DNA from: Latrodectus hesperus
Lineage: Eukaryota > Arthropoda > Arachnida > Araneae > Theridiidae
Reading direction: 5' to 3'
Assembly (NCBI GenBank): GCA_037975125.1
Contig: CM075852.1
Coordinates: 20,383,525 to 20,447,524, forward strand
Length of the DNA: 64,000 nt
The notes beneath the pieces are model-generated. The model was not told the DNA's origin, did no database searches, and worked only from the letters and a program-made list of their open reading frames with translations. The position numbers and the translations under genes were made by a program. Of this stretch, positions 17,646 through 33,950 are shown one piece after another; position 1 is the stretch's first letter, and every line of letters begins with the position of its first letter.

Positions 17646-20044
17646 CAGAGCAGATGGGAGATTCGAAACAACTGAAAGGTAAATATATGTTTCTCAATAA
17701 ATCTATAAATACAATCTATACTGCTAATTATTTGAGTCCTGTTCATTCGGAAACAGGAAGAGAGAGAGAGAGAGACTCACTGCTTAAAATCCTTTTTAAC
17801 TTTTGCTTCTCTTTTACCGATACTAATTTAAAGCAATTACTCATATTTGATAAATGTTTTAATTTTATTAGTTTAAAAATATAGAAAATATGATTATAGT
17901 TATTGGAATCATAATAACAGTTTCAAAATTTTTCTAAAGCTCTAAAGTAAATCTCAAGCAGACGCCTGCACTTTTTTCCTTTCATTATTACAAAATCAGT
18001 TGTTTTTCAGCTGAAAGTAGATTTTTAATTACTATTCTTAATCTTCAAATAAGAATCCTCAAATTTTGTAGGATTTATAGAAAATAATATGTAAATGAGA
18101 CGAGAAGGAACAGACAGTATCTAAAAATTAGCCTGGGATATTGCCTATAATCAGAAGCATAATGAATGTTAACTTGGTTTTAAGCATTTTCTCAAGGGCC
18201 AACTTATGAATTACAAAAACCCAATGAAATTTTAAAAATAAATTTTTCACTTAAGTCTTATAACAATGTCTTACATTTTGTCTACTCCTACCCCCAAAAA
18301 TTTTATTTTCTATACGGAATCATTTCCATTTGGTAAAAATCCAGGGATAAGTGAAATGGATTACAATTTACTAGCATTTTAAGTTTTAGATATTCATATC
18401 ACAATAATAATATATAGAAACAATTACACTATATACAAAAATAGAGCATATATAAAAGCACATGAATGCATATATGACGCTTAAGATCCTTATAAAAAAC
18501 GATTAAACCTTTAAGGGTAAACTATTCCAACAGAGAAGGATTTTTTCTGTAAAGCTTCTTGAGAATAGATACCTGATTTATCGAAATAGAAGGACTCCTC
18601 TATTAATTTTACAAACACAAGTTTCAAATACAAGTTACAATACTATCATCAATCTCATTTATTGAACTTTAGCTTGAGAAAATATTTGTCTTAAAAGGAT
18701 AAGTATCAAATGCATTCTTAAACTGTATTTTTAGATGATTTACTAGATTAAAATAATTTTTGTTCCTAACAGGCTATTAGGTAAATCACATATAGAAACG
18801 GAATCAACCTATCACTATGTTTATCCTTTCATTTATGTTGTCTGGCCTTTCATTTTTTACATACGGATCAATTTTCGATTATCAGCAAACACAAACACAC
18901 TCGTTGCAGTTAAATCATTGAAACTTAAACATTACAATGAAAGTTCCTGTATGTGATTTATTATAAAACTTTATAAATTTTAATCAAAATTTTCACAAAT
19001 TTAACAAATATAATTTACAAAAGATTATATTCCTTAAATAACTGCTTGAGTGATTCCTCATTTTTCATTAGTAATCTAAACAAACAATTAGGAATAACTA
19101 GAAAAAATATTTTTTGTCATGTTATTAAATAACACTAAATATGTAATTGATTGGAATGAAAAAAATAATTCACTGATTTCTTTCTGTTCTATAGAATTTC
19201 TATTTTTAGTGATAATTTTTAAATAATAAATGACATCACCGAAATAGATTTAATTTTAATAATTATTGATAACAAAGTAGTACGTAAAATAAAAGCGTAA
19301 TTATTGTAATTCAAAGTATATAAATAAATAAACAGTTTAACTAACAGAACTTCAAAAATAAAAAGGTATATTGTTATACTGAATAAGATATTGCAATAAA
19401 AGCATTTTCGGGAACATTTTATATACTAATTATGTCAATTTATTCTGTTAATTAATTAATTTAGAAGATAATGTTAAATTGATTTGTATTGAAAGTTATT
19501 TTCTATTTTCTTTAACTTATTTAAAATTAAGCAAGTTCATCATTGTTACATAGCCGTCAACATTATGTGAATGTTTTCTCAATAGAATTTTTTATACTCA
19601 CGCTATAGCTTTCTAATATAATAAGATTTTCTTAATCAAGCTATAGCTTCTAGTAAATTCCTAGTTAATAATATCTATATGATTGCTTCACCAGTTAACA
19701 ACTATTTAATAATAAATTAATGTAAAGTTTTTACAGACAATTTTAAAAATACATTGTAGAACTATAAAATGAATTGAAATTTGGAAGTTGCAGAAAATTT
19801 CGAAATTATATTTCCCATAATAAATCATTGTTACATAGCCGAGGGTTACAACCTGAGGGTTTTACGTGCAAAATTCCATATTAAATTGATTGACTTTCTT
19901 TATCCATTTATACCAAATAACTCTTTTTCATAATTTTACTTTTTATAGTTTTTTAAATTCCCTTTTTAACAAAGTCAAATTTTTATAATTGTGCTCATTT
20001 AAAACTAATTAATAGTTGTTCTAAAAAATATTTTAAGGTTTTTT
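17646..20044. other. AT-rich intergenic DNA
   Basis: A short (GA)n run lies at about 17758-17775. Otherwise nothing recognised. Confidence 0.55.
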
Positions 20045-20053
20045 TATAACACG

Positions 20054-20524
20054 TTATTTAACACTGACACGTTAGTGGGTATCACCACCACAACAGGAGT
20101 GGCCACGCACAAACAAACCATTGGTTGTCCGCAAGGCTCGTGTAGCGGCCCAATTCTTTGGAATATCCTGGCAGACGAACCACTTCACCAGGATTGGACC
20201 AATGTAGGAAAAGACATAGATCCAAAATCATCAGTAACATTGCAGACCTTTGCGGATGACTTCACCTTTGTAGTGGCTGCTAGCAGCGAAAAGAAACTTG
20301 GGTTGGTCTCAAACAAAGCGCTGAACATCTTTGCTGAGTGGACAGACAGTAACAACCTGGAAATCTCACCAGCAAAACCTCATTACATGATGTTCTCCAA
20401 ACTACAATGTGGCCCTCAAATCTATTGGAAAGGCATCAAAATTAAAAGATCCAAAAACATCAAACTTCTGGGAGTTTTCTTGGACGAAAAATTCAACTGG
20501 TCATACCATATCGAGAAGCAGGGG
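20054..20524 (+). pseudogene. LINE reverse transcriptase, palm/thumb part
   Basis: The open frame reads TIGCPQGSCSGPILWNILAD (RT motif 4) and FADDFTFVV (catalytic Asp pair; FADD at 20249-20260), then the motif NNLEISPAKPHYMMFS and the LLGVFLDEKFNW block. The frame breaks in the G run at 20521-20524: one missing G would restore QGAKALRI. The next segment continues in the shifted frame. The catalytic residues are intact, so the loss of function comes from truncation, the frameshift and a later stop. Confidence 0.85.
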
Positions 20525-21837
20525 CTAAAGCCTTAAGAATCCCCCAGCAACTTCTGAGGATCGCCGGTACATCTTGGGGTTTCACGCAAGAACAAAGGAG
20601 GGTACTATACACCACAGTAGCGGAGAGGATTGTTGCCCACGGAGCCTCGATTTGGGGAGGAAACCTGAGGGTCAAAAACAAGCTGCTGCTGGACAGTATC
20701 CAAAGGAAATTCCTACTCAACATCACAGGGGCGTTTAGAACAACAGCCACTGCAGCGCTCCAAGCCATCACCAACATCCCACCCCTACACATAACAATTA
20801 AAGCTGAAGCAGAAATAAAAAATAGAATATTTAACACCAGCAAGGAAATCATGGAAGCCAAAATCTCAAAACTTACAATTCACCCAGGGAACTTTAGAGT
20901 AGACAGCATCATAGATGCAAATCAAAACTCTATTCCAGACCAGGAAGTTGATTTACACAATATATACACAGACGGGTCTAAAATGGATAGTGGAGTGGGA
21001 GCAGCATTTGTTGCAATGAACAATAATAACATCGAGATTATCGGCAAATTTTAACTGGATATGAACTGCACAGTTTTTCAGGCAGAGCTGTATGCAATAC
21101 AGCAAGCAGTTAAGTGGGCCGAACAACAAGAACAGCATTGTCTCATCTGGTCAGACAGCCAATCTAGCTTGATGGCGCTTTCTAATCCCAAAACCACCAG
21201 TCCAATCGCTAGAGAGATACAAGACCAACTAAATGCAAGCCAAAACATCAAGTTGAAATGGATTAAAGCCCATGTTGGCCTTGAAGGAAATGAACATGCG
21301 GACAGATTGGCAAAAGAGGCAACGACCCAAGGAGAGACAACAATATTACCTCTTCCCAGATCCCACTTCCAAAAATTAATTAAAGATCAGGCCAGACGGG
21401 AATGGCAATTGTACTGGGACAACGCCACAACTGGACGTTTAGTATATAACATCATTCCAAAGATCGGGGTAACCAAGAAATGCTGGCCCAGACAAATTAC
21501 ACTCTTTTCATCTGGACATGGTCCCTTCCCAAGTTACCTCTATACATTCGGCGCCAAACAGAACGACCACTGTGCCTGCGGGGATGTTGGTAATCCCTTT
21601 CACTACGCCACCAGTTGCCCCTTGACGAGCACCTGGCATTTCAGGATTCCAAGTGAACATTTGGTAACCCAGTGGTACAGGAATTTAATAAATAATCGTC
21701 ATGCCAAAGTTAAAGTTATAGCCCTAATGAACTTCTTATTAGAAAATTGGAACTTAATAATACCAGAGGATAAAAATGATGAGGGGGAGGAGGAATCCGA
21801 TGGAGTAATGCAATCCTTTAGTGAAGATGAACTTTAA
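20524..21837 (+). pseudogene. LINE RT C-terminus, RNase H and zinc knuckle
   Basis: Continuing in frame from 20524: ALRIPQQLLRIAGTSWGF, the RT connection region, then RNase H. The four RNase H acidic residues are present: Asp in YTDGSKMDSGVG (20971), Glu in FQAELYAI (21084), Asp in WSDSQSS (21154) and Asp in GNEHADRL (21301). The C-terminus has a Cys-x-Cys...His...Cys knuckle (HCACGDVGNPFHYATSCP) near 21568-21621 and an acidic tail ending at the TAA at 21835-21837. A single in-frame ochre codon at 21052-21054 splits the RNase H between its first Asp and its Glu. RNase H removes the RNA strand during target-primed reverse transcription. Confidence 0.85.
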
Positions 21838-22070
21838 CTCTTCCTATGCTATAACCCTTAACGATTTGTGACGTGTGATCAGTGACTGTGCACCGATTTT
21901 TAACATGTGACCTCAAGCAGAAGTGGCTATCCTGCGGTGGAATCTTCTCTTTTCTTTCCGGCAGTCTCCATCAAAACTGGTAGAATCCTTTTAGGATTAG
22001 GTACAGGGAGTTCTGCTGGTGTAAACTAAACTTACAAATACGTTTCTTCTAAATCCAAATAAATAATGTC

Positions 22071-24398
22071 AAGTCTTACACTCTTAAATATTTGTGCATA
22101 AATCAATTTCTATAAAATATTATGCCGAATATATATTCAGGGTACTTCAAAATTTATTTCTGATATTGATTAAAGAATCGTTAACATTTTATTATTCATC
22201 CAATATATAATATATTTTCATAGAACAAAATACAATATTGTTAAGCTTACTTTACAATTCGCCGATTACACATAAACACACACCCACATATATGTACATT
22301 ATATATATTTACACATTTATGTACGTGTGTTTATGTGTAAGTGTTATCAGTGAATACACACATATACATATCTGCTTACCGTGAGAATGCTTTTGAAGAT
22401 GAAAATTAATTCCTTTTAATACCTTCAACTGTAATATGACAGATAAACTATCACACCCAAGTTATTTAATTTATATAAATAACTTGGGGCTCAATCACTT
22501 AAATTAATATAAATACTGTAGATTTTAAATTTACTTTTAAAGCATTCCTATGTTTTTATCGAAGGATCAAATGGAAGGAAACAAATTTAAGAATCTAAAC
22601 TGTATTATTATTTTGAAGTTTCATATCGAGTGCATTTTATATTCAATTCACTTGCTTTACTGAATAAGAGTATTCACGTGCAAATGTATTCAATTTTATT
22701 TCAATTATTTTGAAAAATATTAGGCTCTTAACTTTCTGAAATTAACAATTATTTTAAATTCCACCATTAAACATTTATCTAATAAGATTAGAATCTGCGG
22801 CGATAAATACAGTTAATTTTATTTTTTATTGTGATTTAAAAAGAAACTGATACAAATTATGATGTAACAAAAATCCTTCTGAATAAATTTAAAGAGCTTA
22901 AATTTGACTTTCAAATCTAAAATTTCAAAACCTTTTAATAAATACAAATATATTTATAAATAATTATATCAGTCTGAAACGTTTTCTAGGAGAAAAATTC
23001 TCAGGATATTAATAAAACATTTATGTAAATAAATGACGATTAATTATATATAAAATTTCTTATGGATTTTATTGACATTAAAAACTATAAATTAATTATT
23101 TCTGTTTGTAAAACTAACTTTTATTTATAATGCATATTATCAAACTGCCAAGCTTAATTCTGCTTTTATCAAATTAAAGAATATAACGAAGATATTTCAT
23201 TAAAATTTTGTATTTAAAAATATAATTAAATAGAGTTTTAACATGATTTTTAAAAATATTAAATAAAAGAGAAAAGCATGTACTCACCGAAAAAGATAAG
23301 CCATTCGCTAGAAATGAAAATGACATTAATTTATTTTAATAAAATGTTTCATGTTCAAAAGGCTTGAAATTTTAATAATACCTGTGAAGTATAATTACTA
23401 CATATTTTTATTATTCTACAAAGACTTTTATAAATTTACCTTTAAGCAAAATTATAAATAATTTTGATGTGGTTAATTTGTTTGCTTAAAGTTTCTGTTT
23501 TTAGTAACACTTTGTAACATCAGTTTAAAAAATAGTTTTATAATTAAACCTTTATTATCATTTTTTTACTTTTATATTTTAAACATAACAGAAATCCTAT
23601 ACCACAGTCAATTTTATTTGTTTTCTAATGCAATTTTCCTCACTATAAACTTTTTATTCTGTTTTCTTAAATTGAAAGTTTGAAATCAGAATATTTAAGT
23701 TTTAATAAATCTCAGTGTATTATAATACTGTATTAAGAACATTATTTAATATAAAGAGATTAATAATTTTTGAGTTTTAAAATAATAATATTTAACTATT
23801 TGTCATATATTATCAAAAATTGTTATTTGAAATTTTTATATTGGGAACTTCAAATAGTGTACATAATGAGTTTTAAAACTATATAAGTATTTTTATTATA
23901 ATATTTAAAATCAAATAATTTGTAAGCAAATTAAGAAATTAAATACAAATAATCAAACCTTAAAAAATTTAGCAAAAATATCAACATGATTTTAAATTTC
24001 TGATGTATTTGAATATTTAAATTGTTTCATTACTGAAATATCAAGATGATAGTAATTGCTTTTGATAATTAAACAATTGTTTTTGAAATTATCTGGAAAA
24101 ATCAGATTACATTTCTACCGAAAAAAAGGAACTTTGTTAGCTTATATGTGTTTAATATATTGACAGCAAATGTTTCGGAATGTCTTTGACTACGACCCTA
24201 ATATTCCTAACATTCCTTTCATTGGTAAAATCAGTCTTGTAATAATAAAAATTTTCTAAATATGAAATTTGATAATTACAAGGAATGGAGGTATAGTGTG
24301 TTTGTGAATATCTCACTTTTATCCGAAGGCAATTTTTACTATAATTGACGTTTATTTCTGATAACAAAAGCGATATAGAACAAAGAAATTGGGAAGAA
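22071..24398. other. AT-rich intergenic DNA
   Basis: No gene seen. Contains a 13-bp hairpin at 22456-22488. The 87-codon minus frame at 24152-24415 overlaps the end of the Myb/SANT remnant in another frame and shows no domain. Confidence 0.55.
22456..22488. repeat. 13-bp perfect hairpin
   Basis: CCCAAGTTATTTA (22456-22468) pairs exactly with TAAATAACTTGGG (22476-22488) across a 7-nt loop. There is no U-run or gene beside it to suggest a terminator. Confidence 0.8.
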
Positions 24399-24614
24399 CT
24401 AAAACAGCATGTCATTATCTTTAAGTTGCTGAGGCGTTCTTTTATACACCCCAGCTACCACGTTAAACTCAAGAAATATTCTCTCCCAAGTTTTTTCTAC
24501 TATCGTTGCTGATACAATTTGTTTTTTTTTACAGTTAATGATGTCAGCATACTTTTCTTAAATTTCCAAAAGTGTCGCAATTTCCAACGGTGTAAAATTA
24601 TATCTTTTGTCCAT
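24399..24614 (-). pseudogene. Myb/SANT-like DNA-binding domain remnant (NAIF1/zeste/Harbinger type)
   Basis: The minus strand reads from ATG at 24614: MDKRYNFTPLEIATLLEI, a stop at codon 19, then EKYADIINCKKK, IVEKTWERIFLEFN and GVYKRTPQQLK, ending at a TAG at 24399-24401 (72 codons including stops). The pattern (an N-terminal helix with FTxxE, EKY, a Trp-x2-Ile...FN helix and R-T-x2-Q-L-K) fits the Myb/SANT-like domain of NAIF1/MSANTD-type proteins and of PIF/Harbinger-associated Myb genes. Family proteins continue past this point, so this copy is 3'-truncated as well as interrupted. In Harbinger elements such proteins bind the element ends and help the transposase. Identification is from motif pattern, not a search. 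Confidence 0.6.
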
Positions 24615-24840
24615 CTTGACGAAACACTTTCCCGCTCGCTACGAAGCTTAGTTTACATTTTTTGCTATCCAATCAGAAGCCGTCTTACATGTCGTGTTCG
24701 GATAACTCCAAAGTTGTCTTACACGGGGATTTCCCCGCTTCGTGAATAAGAATCGGCGAGTCATTCTAGAATTGAGTTATATCCGAGATAGGCTACACTC
24801 AAGTTAACCCGTATTTCATGAATACGACCGTAAAAGGCTG
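24615..24840 (-). mobile_element. 5' flank of the Myb/SANT remnant, probable PIF/Harbinger-type element end
   Basis: Upstream of the Myb-like start on the minus strand is GC-richer sequence with a CCAAT-type box (24668-24672) and two related blocks: TATTCATGAAATACGGG near 24828-24812 and TTATTCACGAAGCGGGG near 24750-24734. Related blocks near one end suggest terminal and subterminal repeats. The opposite end was not found. The element class is inferred mainly from the Myb-like protein. Confidence 0.4.
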
Positions 24841-25592
24841 TCCCTCAAAGCATGGATTATGTTGGTTATAAATAGTTATTTTTTGCATGATTTGATGCTG
24901 TTTTTTACTTTTCATGCACACTTGCACACATTAGCTGACAATTTTGGTGTGTTATACGTCACCATGCCATTTGTGGTAGAAATCATAATGTTATAAACTG
25001 TTAACAATTGTGATATAAACTCTCAAGCATTGAATAATGGGATAAAAAAATTGCTATAAGTATAAAAATGTAATACAGATAATAGTTAAATTAAACTTTT
25101 ATCATCTTAACTGCTGTTTTATAAATAGGCACACTGAAAATGCAAATAAAAAAGATAGAAATAATTTCAAATTAAATAATAGTTAAAGGGAAGTTTTATA
25201 GTTTATATGAAAAAATTGTTCAATTTAACGTTACGTTGCGTTACCTTACGTAACGTTACCTTTTGAAAAATTATGAAATTAAACACATTACCCCCAAATT
25301 TTCCATATAATTCCGATGAAATATGAAATTTTTAGCAGCCAAGATTATGATTTTTATTTTGAAATCCTTCATGCAAGAATGAAAAACTGTTTTCATGTAA
25401 AACTTGCAATTCTATCATACTGCTCCATATGAAATTGTTTGTCGTTATGAGAATTAATATTATAATTTCTCAATGTAAATTATTGTAAAATGATAGAAAA
25501 TTCTCAAAAATATGATTAATTTTATAGATTTGGAAAAATAACCATTTTAAGTTTATTATAAGTACATAATAATCAAAAAAATATAAAGAAGC
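24841..25592. other. AT-rich DNA with one GTTAC hairpin
   Basis: No gene seen. The only structured piece is the inverted repeat at 25226-25258. Confidence 0.55.
25226..25258. repeat. GTTAC-rich inverted repeat
   Basis: TAACGTTACGT (25226-25236) is mirrored by ACGTAACGTTA (25248-25258) across an 11-nt spacer that itself holds GTTAC. It has an unusual density of CpG for this DNA. The function is unknown. Confidence 0.7.
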
Positions 25593-26041
25593 ATATATGT
25601 TACGGGCAATGTAATTATTTAGGTCAGTATTAATAATGACCATTAAAATTGGGCAATTTGATAAATTTGAATTACTTTAAATAATTTCTCACATTGACCG
25701 GTCATTATAAATACGCTATTATTTCTTTGGGCACTTTGATTAATTGACAGCAATGGGACAACCACTTGCGTGTCATGTGATTCTGGCTGGCCAATCAGCA
25801 TTCATTTTCAGTGTTTGTTACTTTGTCAGTTAGGTATGTAAAAATTTGTTATTTTTTATAAGAAATATGAATAAAAATGATTTTTAAATTGCCCACTTGA
25901 CTTTTAGCATTATACATAATGACCGGGCAATGTAATATTTGCAACATAATTTATCATTTTGTCATGCCCTTTTAGGCACTTTTTAAATTTCCCAGGCATT
26001 TTAAACAATGCCCAATTATTTACATTGCCCGTAACATATAT
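25593..26041. mobile_element. 449-bp MITE-like element with 22-bp perfect terminal inverted repeats
   Basis: The ends 25593-25614 and 26020-26041 are exact reverse complements, including GTTACGGGCAATGTAA. The terminal ATATAT on each side can be read as target duplication or as part of the inverted repeat, since it is self-complementary. Inside, GGGCAATGTAAT recurs at 25925-25936, AATTGGGCA occurs near both ends in opposite orientation (25648 and 26014), and AATGACC-type motifs recur near 25635, 25696 and 25917. There is no open frame. The middle carries GGCCAATCAGC (a CCAAT box) and TTAGGTATGT, a donor-like sequence. It is probably a non-autonomous DNA transposon. The superfamily is unknown. 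Confidence 0.8.
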
Positions 26042-30014
<3,973 letters not shown>

Positions 30015-30304
30015 CAGGGTTAGCAAGAAATAAATTTCCCACTTCAGAGGGCTGTAGAATACGTTCTATTTGTACAAATGAGATAAATTTTGAACTACAA
30101 ATAATTCAAATAATGCGTTTGACATTTATTAAAAAATAATAATAATACAAAATTTCGCAGATAGATGGCACTGTAATACTAATGGTACTTATTTGCATAT
30201 ACTAAAAATATGAAAAGTCATTTGCTTTACAGCGCATGCCTATTAGCATTATTTTTGGGTAAAAAGAAGTCGGATTCTGAACGAGCATTAGTTCTCTGCG
30301 CATC

Positions 30305-32620
<2,316 letters not shown>

Positions 32621-32673
32621 AGTACTTTACAGCCTGAAAGAGAGTGCACTGCTTCGTAAATAAGCTAACCCTG

Positions 32674-33450
32674 CATATAGAAATAATGGTCTTGTGCTTT
32701 CAAATCACATAATGATGATGAGTAGTTTCATGTGCATATATCTGTAAAGTATAGGGTCATAACAAAGGAATTCCTAAAATGCTGCAACTTTACCAATTCA
32801 CGATGAAATACTGAGAAAAACCTTGTTGTTTAAACTATACTATAATTATGAATATACTGATTTCTCCATAAATTTATTAATTTTTCTTAAAATATTATTC
32901 ACTATAAAATAATGCTATAAATTAGTAATGAAAAACATCCCAAATACAAACAGAAAAGTAAATACATTAATATCTGTGGATAAATATATACACAGAGGAC
33001 TAATTATATCACTTAAGTTGTAGAGTTATGTTATTTAAAATGTACTTATATTTTCAAATCCATGCAAAATTTGATATGAAATATATATACAGTTAAAATA
33101 TATCAAGCAGAACAAGAATATTATATTACTCATTTACGACTAAAATAAAAGGTGAATTTACGTGTTGGTTGAATTAACATGATTGTCTGACTTTAAGAAA
33201 TGTTGTTTATTTAATTGAGTTAGAGTCTGCTATAGATTTTTTTTAAAATTTTCTCTCTTACTCCAAGTTTCGAAGACAGTTTAAAATTTAAAGCAAACAT
33301 CCGGCAAAAAATTTACCAAAATATTAATCTAATTCTGTAGCAGTTTTTCAATCTTTTAAAAAACAATAAATAAATGAAACTCAAAATAAAATCGAAATAA
33401 ATGGAATGGTAAGAGAAATAAAAAAATTGTGAGTAGTCTGACACTAGGCT
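32674..33450. other. AT-rich DNA, no feature recognised
   Basis: No gene or repeat structure seen. Confidence 0.55.
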
Positions 33451-33540
33451 CTTTATATTGAATGAGAACCTCCACCCTACCTCACCCTGCAGGGGCTTTT
33501 CCCTCTTAGCTGAAGCAAGATAAATTCGTGAGCTAGAGGG

Positions 33541-33575
33541 TTTGGAGGGGTTGGTTTGGAGGGGTTGGTTTGGAG
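33541..33575. repeat. 14-bp tandem repeat, 2.5 copies
   Basis: TTTGGAGGGGTTGG is repeated twice with a third partial TTTGGAG. It is purine/G-rich on the plus strand. Confidence 0.9.
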
Positions 33576-33788
33576 ATACGCGTGCCTTTAGTGCACGAAA
33601 GTCAACATCAAGTCCAACAGACCCATTCACATGAGAGTCCATGGACGAGGGTAATATGCTGCTTCATTTGAACAAAAAACTACATGGGGTGAAGATTGAC
33701 TAAACCTCAAATAGGGACTTCGTAATTTAGAAGCAGTGATCAAGCAGAAGACACCCAGATTAGTCTGCCACCCCAAAATGTATTTCTT

Positions 33789-33812
33789 CCATGGTTGAAA
33801 TTGCAACCATGG
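33789..33812. repeat. 9-bp perfect hairpin inside the SINE-like repeat
   Basis: CCATGGTTG and CAACCATGG flank a 6-nt loop (AAATTG). Confidence 0.85.
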
Positions 33813-33950
33813 CCTATTTTAAGTGATTTAGATGCCATTAATGATTACGATAGATATTCAGTAAAGGCGGGATTCCAATTCACAATCTTCCAATAACGAG
33901 AACGAACGTTCTAACTAACCAAACTTCCAAGGCCTGATACCTCCCTCTTT

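Larger units (their letters stand above)
20045..22070 (+). mobile_element. 5'-truncated R1/I-type LINE with RNase H
   Basis: About 2 kb of GC-richer sequence encodes the second half of a non-LTR retrotransposon ORF2: RT palm and thumb, RNase H and a zinc knuckle. It is followed by a 3' untranslated region of about 230 nt ending near AATAAATAATG at 22059-22069. The RT begins mid-domain just upstream of the CPQGSCSGP motif, so endonuclease and RT fingers are missing, the usual result of incomplete reverse transcription. I cannot fix the target-site duplication. The order RT, RNase H, CCHC fits the R1/I group, but the clade is a judgement without a tree. Confidence 0.85.
33451..33950 (-). mobile_element. 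SINE-like repeat, minus strand
   Basis: Read on the minus strand from about 33945, the head has TGGTTAGTTAGAACG (A-box-like), then GAATTGGAATCCCGCC where a B-box (GGTTCGAATCC) is expected. The roughly 500-bp body is less AT-rich than the flanks and contains a perfect 9-bp hairpin (33789-33812) and a tandem repeat (33541-33575). A diverged tRNA-derived SINE is the simplest reading. No clear tail or target duplication was found. Confidence 0.45.

Noticed and set aside
20493..20861. 122-codon minus-strand frame
   Set aside because: It is antisense to the LINE RT region and is explained as a shadow of that coding sequence.
22456..22488. Transcription terminator
   Set aside because: Eukaryotic context, no upstream gene and no T-run. 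Only a hairpin is supported.
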